A stretch of 64,000 nucleotides of DNA from NCBI RefSeq assembly GCF_041381155.1, contig NC_091137.1, positions 26,271,351 to 26,335,350 of the forward strand, written 5' to 3'. Both the position numbers and the translations under genes were made by a program. The notes under the pieces are model-generated. The model saw only the letters and a list, made by a program, of their open reading frames with translations. It searched no databases and was not told the origin of the DNA. Positions 21,347 to 33,600 of this stretch are shown one piece after another. This DNA is from Argopecten irradians (taxonomy: Eukaryota; Mollusca; Bivalvia; Pectinida; Pectinidae). Each line of letters starts with the position of its first letter. The stretch's first letter is position 1.

Positions 21347-23929
21347 TTGTGCTAACGAGGTAATGTATTATGTGAATTACACAGGTATATGTGTCTGTAC
21401 CACACTGAACAATGTGGAACTTTGTGTAACATGTACCAAGGACCCACCTACGTCCTTGTAGGTACATAATACATGGCATTGACTACGTTACAGGTGTTAC
21501 ATTGCATTTCAGACCTGTTTACTTGTTTCTAAGCAACATGATCGCACCTTTAGTAGACCAGTTGCTAGTTGTTAAATTTGTTACTTTTTCTGGAATATGC
21601 AAAACAAAGATGAAAATTTGTTTTTAAGTCGTTTACGGTGCTTCATGAGGTAATAGAATGATTGGCAGAATAAATAAACTCACGCTGGATTATATGATCT
21701 TGATGTTATTGTTTTAGCTCACGTGCCCCAAGGTCATGCAAGTAAGCTTATACCGTGGCGCAGCATCCATCTACCTAGTTCGCTAAATTCGTTTTTTTTG
21801 TCTAATATATGTTAGGAAGAAAACAACTCTGATAATACAGGCAGGTTTAGCGACTACCATTGTCAAGCCCCCTCAAACACTTTCATCTCGAAACTTGTAG
21901 GAGACTAAATCCTTGAATTGGGTCTATAGTATGCTGGAATGAAGGGTTACCAAGTTTATTCAAATGAATGTCCATGAACTTCATTCACGGTCACAAGAAT
22001 GAAATGAGTTAAAATATTTAAACAACTTTGTGTCAATAACCAATAAGCCAAGATACCTTATATTGGCCTGGGACATGTTTTGGATAAATGGTTACCAAGT
22101 TTGTTCAAATGAATGACCTTGATCTTTATTCAAGGTCACATGAAGTCAAATATGCTACATTATTTAAAAGACTCAATTAACTTACGGAGACACCTGTTAC
22201 AAGTATTGGATCAGTAGTATGCTACAATTAAATGCAATTGAGTTTTAAATTTACCTGGGACATACAACGACTCGTTTAAATATAACTTATTTGAATAAAT
22301 TCAAAACGGAATTGGGCCTTCCTATATTTTGAGTATGCCACATTGCAAGTAGCAGATGAGCGATTTGGCCCATTTGTAATATTTTATGTTACCTAATGAA
22401 ACGAAGTCTAAAAGGACTTGTTAGTGCCAGACATCGTATGACCATGATCCCTACATATCGAATCACTGAGACTTGCCTGAGGACCAATAAGACTTCAGTA
22501 ATCTGCATGCAACCCCTCCTCCGCTTTGGTATGAAATAAACAAATAATAAAAAATTGCCTAATTTAAAAGTTTGGTGAAATAAAAAAAATAAATAAATAA
22601 AAAAGGGTAATTGCATGCAGAACAAACTTGACTACCATGGTTTGTGATTGCAGATAAAATATACTATGAATTGTATACATACAATACAGAGCTGACCTTG
22701 GTGCATATAGGCGAGGTCAAATTAATGAAATTGTGTGAAATGTTACATGAAAACCTTTAAGATCCTGACCATAAATTTATCTAGAAAATGTCATCTAGTC
22801 ACAATCACCAGATGTTTACCCTATGTACGCATGTAAACAGCAGATCGATAGAGGCCGATTCAATATTTTCAATAGAAATAAAACAATAGCATATTTTAGA
22901 AATTATTAAAACATTAAAGCCGCATTACTTCCCGAGTTCAAAACAAATTAATGATTAAAGGTTCGATATTCAGAGTGTTTGAATATGCATACCGCGCCAT
23001 TTGCAATGATTAGACAATCACGTGACTTTTCAGCTCAAACGAATTGGTGTGCCTAGTCGAAAGTGTGTCGTTCATATGCATGTTAAGGAAGAACTATTTA
23101 CTTATCATGAACAAGTGAATGCTTTGTTGTGTGATGAAGTTAAAGAGTCCTCCAGAACAGCAAGCATACATTATTATTATTAGTTTAAAATAACCTTTTG
23201 CATATTTGTATCTTTGAATCTCAGAACTTTGTAGACTTGTAATTTGGAGAAAGTTCATAACTTTTTAGGACTATTACACCATATCTTGTCATTGTTTGTT
23301 TTACGAACCCTGAAAGATACGGATTATGTGGCTTTAAGGAGAAAAGCGCACAATTAATATACACAGTAAGTTGTATAAAGGTCTTATTCTGAGCAAGGTT
23401 GCCACACCAGATGTGCAAAATCGAAACTGGTCAATTTTAGTGGCAGATTCTAGACCTGTTACAATATACTGTAGACGTATTGATTTTAGCGGTAGTTTTA
23501 TTTTAGCGCTCTTCGCGATGTATTTGAAACGTTAATCATGTTCAGCGCAAAATTATCCGCATTAAAAAGACATTGTTTTTTTTTTCACATTTGTGTTAAA
23601 ATTTGTTTGCGCTAAAATAATTACGTTTACAGTACTTTGAAACCCGGGAATAAGAACTGTTTACATCTTTTGAGCAGATACATCGGATTTCCTACGATGT
23701 TGCCTATATTTGAAATGTTAGGTGTTTTAATAAGAAATCAACGTTATTTATTTCATGACGAACTCATCCAGTTTAAAGATTAGCAGAACTCTTAATTATT
23801 ATTTTTCATGAACGAATGACGTAAAACTAAAATCGGAAACAAAAGATTAATGAAGGTTGATTAGTTGATAGGATTTGGCGTGCTATTAACGGTTAGGGCG
23901 ATTCAAAGATAGTCTGTCTAAATGTGTGT

Positions 23930-24165
23930 AGATGTCTATATATTTTGTGAGACTGTGGTATATTTGTGTGGCTTCCCCTTGTCTTAGTATGACTGTTGCC
24001 CTTTTTGTCGTGTTATCTCGCCAAAGACACCAAACAACATACCTCGCCCAATCACAGTATACTAATAACGTGCAAACCAGTCGTCCCACTCCTTATATAC
24101 CCATATTTGGTGTCCTGACCAGGGAATATAATCCAGAACCGAGACGTTTCTCAGGGACGAGCACT
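23930..24165. repeat. Dispersed repeat, copy 1 (gactgYggtatatt family)
   Basis: Contains gactgtggtatatttgtgtg, gactgttgccctttttgtcg, ccaaagacaccaaacaacat, ccagtcgtcc and gagcacttaa in the same order as the element at 58550-59000. Non-coding. It ends about 430 bases upstream of the tyrosinase A TATA box. Confidence 0.5.
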
Positions 24166-24590
24166 TAATGACGACGCTTGTCATTGTGAAGTAGATTTTT
24201 TTTTATATATTTCAATTATTTAACTAAAGTTTGTAACGAACACTAATCTGTCAACAAATGCAATTAAACATGACAAATCTACAAGGTTACCAGCGGATTT
24301 AGTACGCAGTTACTTGATGGTTATTACAGATGGTACACAAGGTTATTAAAATAACTGAACAAATTATTCACATCCAATATAATGATTACAGCATCAGACT
24401 AACACAAAGAGTTTACGTAGCTCTACCCGACCTCCGGACTATACAGGATGGCGTCGTGTATTATGTAGGTATAGCCATTGAAAACATCTCTTGTTACCCC
24501 TTTATATTTATGGCAATCGTTATAGATGTGATGTGAATTGTTCTATAGAAAAAAATAACATGTGTTACCGGGTGTATAGAAATTTCTGGG

Positions 24591-24597
24591 TATATAA
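24591..24597 (+). promoter_or_regulatory. TATA box of tyrosinase A
   Basis: tatataa within gggtatataacgg, 42 bases upstream of the chosen ATG. Transcription would be expected to start about 28-34 bases downstream, giving a very short 5' leader. Inferred from spacing only. Confidence 0.5.
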
Positions 24598-24618
24598 CGG
24601 TACCCAGGCCTCAACAGC

Positions 24619-24633
24619 ATGACCACGACATGA
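24619..24633 (+). other. Possible minimal uORF overlapping the tyrosinase A start
   Basis: ATG ACC ACG ACA TGA; the final A of its TGA is the first base of the main ATG (TGATG). The TATA spacing puts the transcription start close to 24619-24625, so the uORF may lie outside the mRNA. Confidence 0.3.
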
Positions 24634-24653
24634 TGGCTTTCTCCACGATGTTG
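24633..24653 (+). CDS. Tyrosinase A exon 1: start of signal peptide
   Basis: Seven codons, MAFSTML, followed by donor gtaagt at 24654. Joined in phase 0 to exon 2, it gives a continuous hydrophobic signal core. The same layout, a tiny start exon then a phase-0 intron, is seen in gene C. Confidence 0.75.
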
Positions 24654-27600
24654 GTAAGTCTATTATAATGGTATTAGTTTATATGAAATTAGGCGGTTTA
24701 TCTTGAATTCGACAATTATTGTTAAAACTATATTATATTTACATATTTCGATCACATCTTGTGGTAGGTGTATATATATGATGCTTGTAATATATTGCAT
24801 GTCAACGTACAATGTACATTTGATGCTACTACATAATTAATACAATTGACAAACCACTTAATTAACTACATACATGGACGCTTGGTCTTTCCATAGCATA
24901 TTTATGCCCACTATGATTTCTAAATTGTGCTTATTGCACCTCTTATACTCCTTAAATATAGTATCTTTTACTTTAATTACATACATTGTTTTTCCAAGGT
25001 TTGTTTCAGCTATCCCTAATCCTCTCGTACCATCAGAAGCTGTCCAACTGCTCCTCATGTTTTAGTGTGGTGTTTAAAGATGCTCACCCCACTGAGCTGT
25101 CAGCTCTGTTATGTTTCAGCTGTTTATTGCTCTATTTTTTTATTTTTCATCATTCATGTTTCATCTGTTATCTGTTCAATATTATCGTACCATCACTATT
25201 CATCCCGTTGACCGTCATTGTGTTTATCTGTTCAGCATGGACCATTGCATCCTATTTTCTCCTCGTACCATCAGAAAACTATTTACCCCATTGACCGTCC
25301 ATTGTGTTTATGTTTCAGTTGGTTTTGCCCTTTTTCTCCTCGTACCATCAGGAACTATTTACCCCATTGACCGTCCATTGTGTTTATGTTTCAGTTGGTT
25401 TTGCCCTTTCCTCCTCGTACCATCAGAAACTATTTACCCCATTGACCGTCCATTGTGTTTATGTTTCAGTTGGTTTTGTCCTTTCCTCCTCGTACCATCA
25501 GAAACTATTTACCCCATTGACCGTCCATTGTGTTTATGTTTCAGTTGGTTTTGTTCTTTCCTCCTCGTACCATCAGAAACTATTTACCCCATTGACCGTC
25601 CATTGTGTTTATGTTTCAGTTGGTTTTGCCCTTTTTCTCCTCGTACCATCACAAACTATTTACCCCATTGACCGTCCATTGTGTTGTTCTTTCAGTTGGT
25701 TTTGTTCTTTCCTCCTCGTACCATCAGAAACTATTTACCCCATTGACCGTCCATTGTGTTTATGTTTCAGTTGGTTTTGTCCTTTCCTCCTCGTACCATC
25801 AGAAACGATTTACCCCATTGACCGTCCATAGTGTTTAAGTTTCAGTTGGTTTTGTCCTTTCCTCCACGTACCATCAGAAACGATTTACCTCATTGACCGT
25901 CCATTGTGTTTATGTTTCAGTTGGTTTTGTTCTTTCCTCCTCGTACCATCAGAAACTATTTACCCCATTGACTGGCCATTGCCGTTTTCCTCCTCGTACC
26001 ATCAGAAACTATTTACCCCATTGACCGTCCATTGTGTTTATGTTTCAGTTGGTTTTGTCCTTTCCTCCTCGTACCATCAGAAACGATTTACCCCATTGAC
26101 CGTCCATGTGTTTAAGTTTCAGTTGGTTTTGTCCTTTCCTCCCACGTACCATCAGAAACTATTTACCCCATTGACCGTCCATTGTGTTTATGTTTCAGTT
26201 GGTTTTGCCTTTTTCTCCTCGTACCATCACAAACTATTTACCCCATTGACCGTCCATTGTGTTTTTTTCAGTTGGTTTTGTCCTTTTTCTCCTCGTACCA
26301 TCAGAAACAATTTATCCCATTGACCGTCCATTGTGTTTATGTTTCAGTTGGTTTGCCCTTTTTCTCTCCTCGTACCATCATAAACTATTTACCCCATTGA
26401 CCGTCCATTGTGTTTTGTTTCAGTTGGTTTTGTTCTTTCCTCCTCGTACCATCAGAAACAATTTACCCCATTGACCGTCCATTGTGTTTATGTTTCAGTT
26501 GGTTTGCCCTTTTTCTCTCTCGTACCATCACAAACTATTTACCCCATTGACCGTCCATTGTGTTGTTCTTTCAGTTGGTTTTGTCCTTTTTCTCCTCGTA
26601 CCATCAGAAACTATTTACCCCATTGACCGTCCATTGTGTCTATGTTTCAGTTGGTTTTGCCCTTTTTATCCTCGTACCATCAGAAACTATTTACCCCATT
26701 GACCGTCCATTGTGTTGTTCTTTCAGTTAGTTTTGCCCTTTTTCTCCTCGTACCATCAGAAACAATTTATCCCATTGACCGTCCATTGTGTTTATGTTTC
26801 AGTTGGTTTTGTCCTTTCCTCCTCGTACCATCAGAAACAATTTATCCCATTGACCGTCCATTGTGTTTATGTTTCAGCTGGCCATTGCCCTTTCCTCCTC
26901 GTACCATCAGAAACTATTTACCCCATTGACCGTCCATTGTGTTTATGTTTCAGCTGGCCATTGCCCTTTTTCTCTCCGTACCATCAGAAACTATTCATCC
27001 CATTGACCGTCGATTGTGTTTATGTTTCAGCTGGCTATTGTCCTTTCCTCCTCGTACCATCAGAAACTATTCATCCCATTGACCGTCCATTGTGTTTATT
27101 TTTCAGTTGGTTTTCCCCTTGTTCTCCTCGTACCATCAGAAACTATTCACCCCATTGACCGTCCATTGTGATTTTCTTTCAGTTCGTTTTGTCCTTTCCT
27201 CCTCGTACTATCAGAAACTATTTACCCCACAGACCGTCCATTGTGTTTATGTTTCAGTTGGTTTTCCCCTTGTTCTCCTCGTACCATCAGAAACTATTTA
27301 CCCCATTGACCGTCCATTGTGTTTATGTTTCAGTTGGTTTTCCCCTTGTTCTCCTCGTACCATCAGAAACGATTTATCCCATTGACCGTCCATTGTGTTT
27401 ATCTTTCAGTTGGTTTTGTCCTTTCCTCCTCGTACCATCAGAAACTATTTATCCCATTGACCGTCCATTTTGTTTATGTTTCAGTTGGTTTTGTCCTTTC
27501 CTTCTCGTACCATCAGAAACTATTTACCCCATTGACCGTCCATTGTGTTTATCTTTCAGTTGGTTTTGTCCTTTCCTCCTCGTACCATCAGAAACTATTC

Positions 27601-30600
27601 ACCCCATTGACCGTCCATTGTGTTGTTCTTTCAGTTGGTTTTGTCCTTTCCTCCTCGTACCATCAGAAACTATTTATCCCATTGACCGTCCATTGTGTTG
27701 TTCTTTCCGTTGGTTTTGTCCTTTCCTCCTCGTACCATCAGAAACTATTTATCCCATTGACCGTCCATTGTGTTTATCTTTCAGTTGGTTTTGTCCTTTC
27801 CTCCTCGTACCATCAGAAACTATTTATCCCATTGACCGTCCATTGTGTTGTTCTTTCAGTTGGTTTTGTCCTTTCCTCCTCGTACCATCAGAAACTATTT
27901 ATCCCATTGACCGTCCATTGTGTTTATGTTTCAGCTGGCCATTGTCCTTTCCTTCTCGTACCATCAGAAACTATTTACCCCATTGACCGTCCATTGTGTT
28001 TTTGTTTCAGCTGGCTATTGTCCTTTCCTTCTCGTACCATCAGAAACTATTTACCCCATTGACCGTCCATAGTGTTTATCTTTCAGTTGGTTTTGACCTT
28101 TTTCTCCTCGTACCATCAGAAACTATTCACCCATTGACCGTCCATAGTGTTTATCTTTCAGTTGGTTTTCCCCTTTTTCTCCTCGTACCATCAGAAACTA
28201 TTTATCCCATTGACTGTTCATTTTGTTTATGTTTCAGCTGGCCATTGCCCTTTCTCTCCTCATACCATCAGAAACTATTTACCCCATTGACCGTCCATAG
28301 TGTTTATCTTTCAGTTGGTTTTGTCCTTCCCTCCTCGCACCATCAGAAACTATTTACCCCATTGACCGTCCATTGTGATTTTCTTTCAGTTGGTTTTGTC
28401 CTTCCCTCCTCGCACCATCAGAAACTATTTACCCCATTGACTGGCCATTGTGTTTATGTTTCAGTTGGTTTTGTTTTTTCCTTATCGTTCCATCAGAATT
28501 TATTCATCCCATAGACCGTCCATTGTGTTTATGTTTCAGTTGGTTTTGTCTTTTTCCTTTCCTCCTCGTTCCATCAGAAACTAATCACCCCATTGACCGT
28601 CCATTGTGTTTATGTTTCAGTTCGTTTTGTTCTTTCCTCCTCGTACCATCAGAAACTATTTACCCCATTGACCGTCCATTGTGTTTATCTTTCAGTTGGT
28701 TTTGCCCTTTCCTCCTCGTACCATCAGAAACTATTTACCCCATTGACCGTCCATTGTGTTTATGTTTCAGTTGGTTTTTTTCCTTTCTATCCTCGTTACC
28801 ATCAGAAACTATTTACCCCATTGACCGTCCATTGTGTTTAATGTTTCAGTTGGTTTTGTCCTTTCTTCCTCGTACCATCAGAAACGATTTACCCCATTGA
28901 CCGTCCATTGTGTTTATGTTTCAGTTGGTTTTGTTCTTTCCTCCTCGTACCATCAGAAACTACACTATCATATGAATACATTACCAAAATATTTTTTTAA
29001 ATGTTTATTATACACTGAGTTGTACTTTATTTATGAACAGTGAATGACAACTCATATATTTTAGGTGATCAAAAAAAGTATATCCTTCTTAATCTGAATT
29101 ACTCTATTAAGAGTTCACTTTTCAATTTCTCTTGAGTGATCGCCTATGACAGATTTGACCGTATTCACCCCATTGACCGTTCACTTTGGTTTTCTTTCAG
29201 TTGGTTTTGTCCTTTCCTCCTCGTACCATCAGAAACTATTCACCCCACTGACTGGCCATTGTGTTTATGTTTCAGCTGGCTATTGTGTTTGTCCTTATCG
29301 TACCGTCAGAAACTGTTCACCCTATAGACTACCCAGACGAGATGAAGGCATGTTTGCACACGGTGAGCTCAGCGGTTCCCTTAGAAAAAGAGTGCGGAGC
29401 GCAGACGGTTACAGCGTGTCTTGACGAGTACTTGTTCAGTAATTCATATGAGACATGGCACCCAGAACCAACGCCAGAATATGAGTCTTTTGCTGAAGAA
29501 TTCTGTCAGGTTAAGCCCCCTCCAGAAGGCGAGAAAATAAGAATACGAAAGGAATACCGTTCGTTATCGAATGATGAGAGGAATAGATTCCATGACGCAT
29601 TGAACAAGTTATGGCAGGATGGTGTAAGTAATTGTTTAGGTATTTAATGGTGAACTTGAATAAATTGTTAATGTTAATATAAACGTTCTTCTCAGAAATT
29701 AAATTGTTGTTATATTGATCAATTTTAGAGGTGATGTTACAAACAATGGTGTCGTTGTACGACATCATAATTATAAATCTGCTGCATTGACTACAAAGTC
29801 TTTGATCAAATAAATGAAAATTCTCCCCTGATTAAACCTAAAACCTAAAAGATATGGGAATGGTAATACATTTATTTCCTCATCCCATAAGGGTGTAGTT
29901 ATATTAGGCTTAATCCGGTGTACACTATGTTCCTGTCGGTCACGGCAGCCCAACCCCTTTTGGATTACGTGACGGGCCGTGGGGATGGGGAAAGGGCTAG
30001 CGCTGCTACCGGAAGTTAAAATGCATTACGATTTGTCTGCGGCCTACCACGGATACCACTACGTTCTCTCTATGGCCATTACGATCTGTTGAGGTCCCAT
30101 ACGTGTATCACGTTTTTGTAAACACCGGGGCTTATAATCCAAATATACAAGTTACCCAAGGAACATTAGAGTGTTTCTCCAAACCGTAGAAGCAAAATTT
30201 ATGTTTAATTGTATCATATTTTGTCCTGTATTTCGTGCACAGTATAGCGGGTACGTCATATCGTTGTTGAAAAGTGTGTTTTTTGTCATATATTCAAAGA
30301 AATGTATAAATCTAAACGAGAGACAGAGTTAGAACTAGTTTTAGTTTTTCATAAAATTATCACAGATTTGGTGACTTTTTCTTGTTGAATGTTACTGTTA
30401 TAAAAATATTTTCTTAATTACGTACACAAAACGCTGCAGACTGGTATAACTGTACAAGACAGTGGATATTTAAGGATTGACCTCTTAATTTGTTTAGTTT
30501 AAGAGATGATAAGCCAAATGGAGCACCAGATAAATTGCTTTATTTACATTATTTTCTTTAAACAATTAAAACAACCAAAACGTCAGATACAATCATTTAC

Positions 30601-33600
30601 CGTGTGTTATTCGCCGTCAAAAGTATAATACCGCCATGTTAATCAATGTACAACAGCCGTTCAAAAATGCGCGCCGTTGACTGACAGCTTAATGCCGCCC
30701 TTTTTTGCATGACGTCACAAAAATAGTTCTCATATTTCAGCTACTTTATTCATGTCAAATATCAATAATACATTAAAAATAAATATGTTTAATTGTATTT
30801 ACCTGAATGTCCTGTAATGTCTTATTTGTAAATATTGACTCGTGGTTTTGGGGAATGTAAAATGAAGTCCGCCAAAGTTTACAGGTATTCATACGCACCG
30901 AATCGGGTCACGCTCTGCACTCAAGTTATTGGGAAATAAACATATTTGCGTCAACATAGTTTATCGATACAGAGAGAGTGGCGATTGTGAATATTAATTC
31001 TTAAAATATATTTTCTTCGGTCGAAAGTCATTTCCGTGACAAAAGTACGAACCTGACGTCGAATTATATACGTACGACGTTCCTTTGGAACGAAACCGAT
31101 TCGTCTGGTAGGTCTCATCTGAGGGTTTCAAGTTCCAAGACGTTTATCCGTCATGTTAAGTAATCCATGCTTAGAATGTGATTGGTTCACAGAGTATAAA
31201 CCAGAATGTTCCCCAAAACTTTAATTTTATTGTTCACAGTTTAATTAAGTGTTGAACTGTTTTCAGATGGCTATATAATCAGAATTGTGTGATTTACAAT
31301 GCGAAAACGTGAATTGAATTTATGCTTTATACACTATGTCTCAATTCAAAACTAGTAATATTTTCTCAGATTCTACTAAAAATTAGAAATGATTATTTAA
31401 CTACAGTTGTATGACGTATCCACTACCTTGTATGTTGTTTAGAGACCGCAGAACCAAATGATTTCGCTATATGCGATATGTTAACGTTTGTCACTGTCCA
31501 GGTTAAATGGAGTTTTCAAGTCTGGTCACCTGTCACTAATTTTGAAGAATGGCATCTCGCATACCTGTGAATAAAAAGAAATTAAGATCTACCATCTTGC
31601 TAAACTTTTATGTGGGGGTGCCATCTTATGTTGAATTCCGCACCAAATATTGACCAAAATATTCATGAAATTCCAATATTGATTACCTCCCCCTGTCAGA
31701 CACACACTTGACAGAATTTTAAAATTTCTTTATATATTTTACATCTACATGTATTGCCCAACCCACATATTAAACATTTGAAACTGACGCGCCCAGAATA
31801 CCCAATCAGCAGGCTCCGAAACATTCACCTCTCTATGAAATCTTGTGCCCAAAAGGGGATTTCCAGGAATCTATTTTTGGTTTGATTCTGCGGTCCCGTG
31901 TATACCGGTGAGCGTTTTCGCATGCGTTATTTGGAAAATATAGTTATAACAGTAATTTTCAACTAGAAAATGTCACCTAAATATTGAAATCTGTGATAAC
32001 TATGAACTAAATCTAGTTTTAGCTATGTTTTTCGTTTAGATATGTATCTGTTTCAATATATAACAAAAATAACACATTTCAACAATGATCTGATATATCC
32101 GTCTATACTGTGCGCGAAATACAGGACAAAGTATAATACAAAAACTTTCAAAATCAATTTTGCTTCTACGCATCGATGAAACACTCTACTGTTACGTGGG
32201 CAAATTGTATATTTGGAATTTTTGACCGTGAGTTGAGCACCGAGCAAATATTTATCATGTACGTTCCCCAGACGACATTTTTCTATGTAAAAGAAGCGTT
32301 TCCATGAGAGTAAATAGCGTAGCCCGGTTTGTACGATTAGCCCCGGTGTGGTTTTTGCACGTTTTTCACGGTCTGTGAAGGGTTACGATTGATAAAGGTT
32401 TGATGCTGGACAAGGAGCGGATATGTTTCCAGAGTATGATAGAATAGTGAGATAATAGGAAATGAAACAATAATTTTACTGAAAATTGCATTTACAAATA
32501 GTTTAATGATAACAAAATGGGTGACAACAAGGAAAGGAAAACTTAACTATAGTTTATATACTATTTATTTAATTACTAAAACACCTTAGCCAAACAATAG
32601 ACAGCATCTGCGTCAACGGATACCATTTGAAAACTCACCAACGGATTTACCAATGACTTATTAAGCATATAACCTGTAACTTTAGCTTCTTCAATGAGAT
32701 GAAGAAAAAGATGATGGAAATGAAGGTATCATTGATACATTTTGCCAATGAATGTTTCAGCAGCAACGCAGCCCTTCATATTATCCCCAGATAAGTTTTT
32801 ATTGAACTTATTTTCCATCGGATCTACAGAACTACTTGTTTTGTCTTACCTTCAAATTCTGCCATTCATTGTTTTAATTCTTACAATATATTCATGAAAT
32901 AAAGGGGAAAGTGCACGTAGGGGATTCTGATGTTATGGGTTGTTCACAATGATGTCGTTAATTGTTATTTGCCCAAAAGAATGCCCGGGAGTGACAAGTG
33001 CAATGAAAGTTCCACTAAAAAGCCAAAGATTTTTTAAGGGCATGTGTTTCCATTGCAATAAGATTTATCTGTGGCACAATTTGGTAAAGTGGTTAAATAA
33101 TCAATTTATCCGATGGTTATTTCGATTCAGAGAACAACCAACTAAATAATTTTACATAGACCACAATGTTAAACTTTGTTAAAGTTTTGTACTGTATTAT
33201 CAAAACAAAGAAATATTAGTGAGCTATTGTCTTCTATAATTAAAATCCCCGGCAATCACAGCCGCTAGCGAATATCTATGACGTCCTCCAGTGTTGTATA
33301 AAGTTGTCTCACGCTTATTCCGTTTTATCAACGTTGGCCTGAAACGGTGTTGTCATGGCAGCTGGGACAATATTGTAAACCATAACATAACATCATAAAT
33401 TAGTGTTGCATTTTGTTGTAACCACATTTTGCCATTCTTCCACAGTTAGTGTTTTGTATGATCTATTATATTTTAAGTCTTGAGTTTCAGTTGTCTCATT
33501 TTGTTCCTACTCTTTGTCCTTAGTTGGAGGGCGTGTTGACAAATTATAAAGGCACCAACATGTTGTTAGTTTTGTTTTAGACTTATGAACATATTGTGGC

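Larger units (their letters stand above)
16600..24590. other. Gene-free spacer between SMG7 and the tyrosinase cluster
   Basis: No exon with a recognisable product is seen on either strand. The stretch holds MITE copies at 16964, 20500, 20735 and 21184, a 27 bp minisatellite (17264-17516), a hairpin (19541-19635), degenerate gggataact-type blocks (18160-18480) and a dispersed repeat at 23930-24165. Confidence 0.6.

Noticed and set aside
25111..28900. Overlapping plus-strand frames of 70-272 codons
   Set aside because: They are the 75 bp tandem unit read in several frames; they shift wherever a unit length changes and have no gene-like start. Listed as a repeat, with the coding idea kept only as a low-interest finding.
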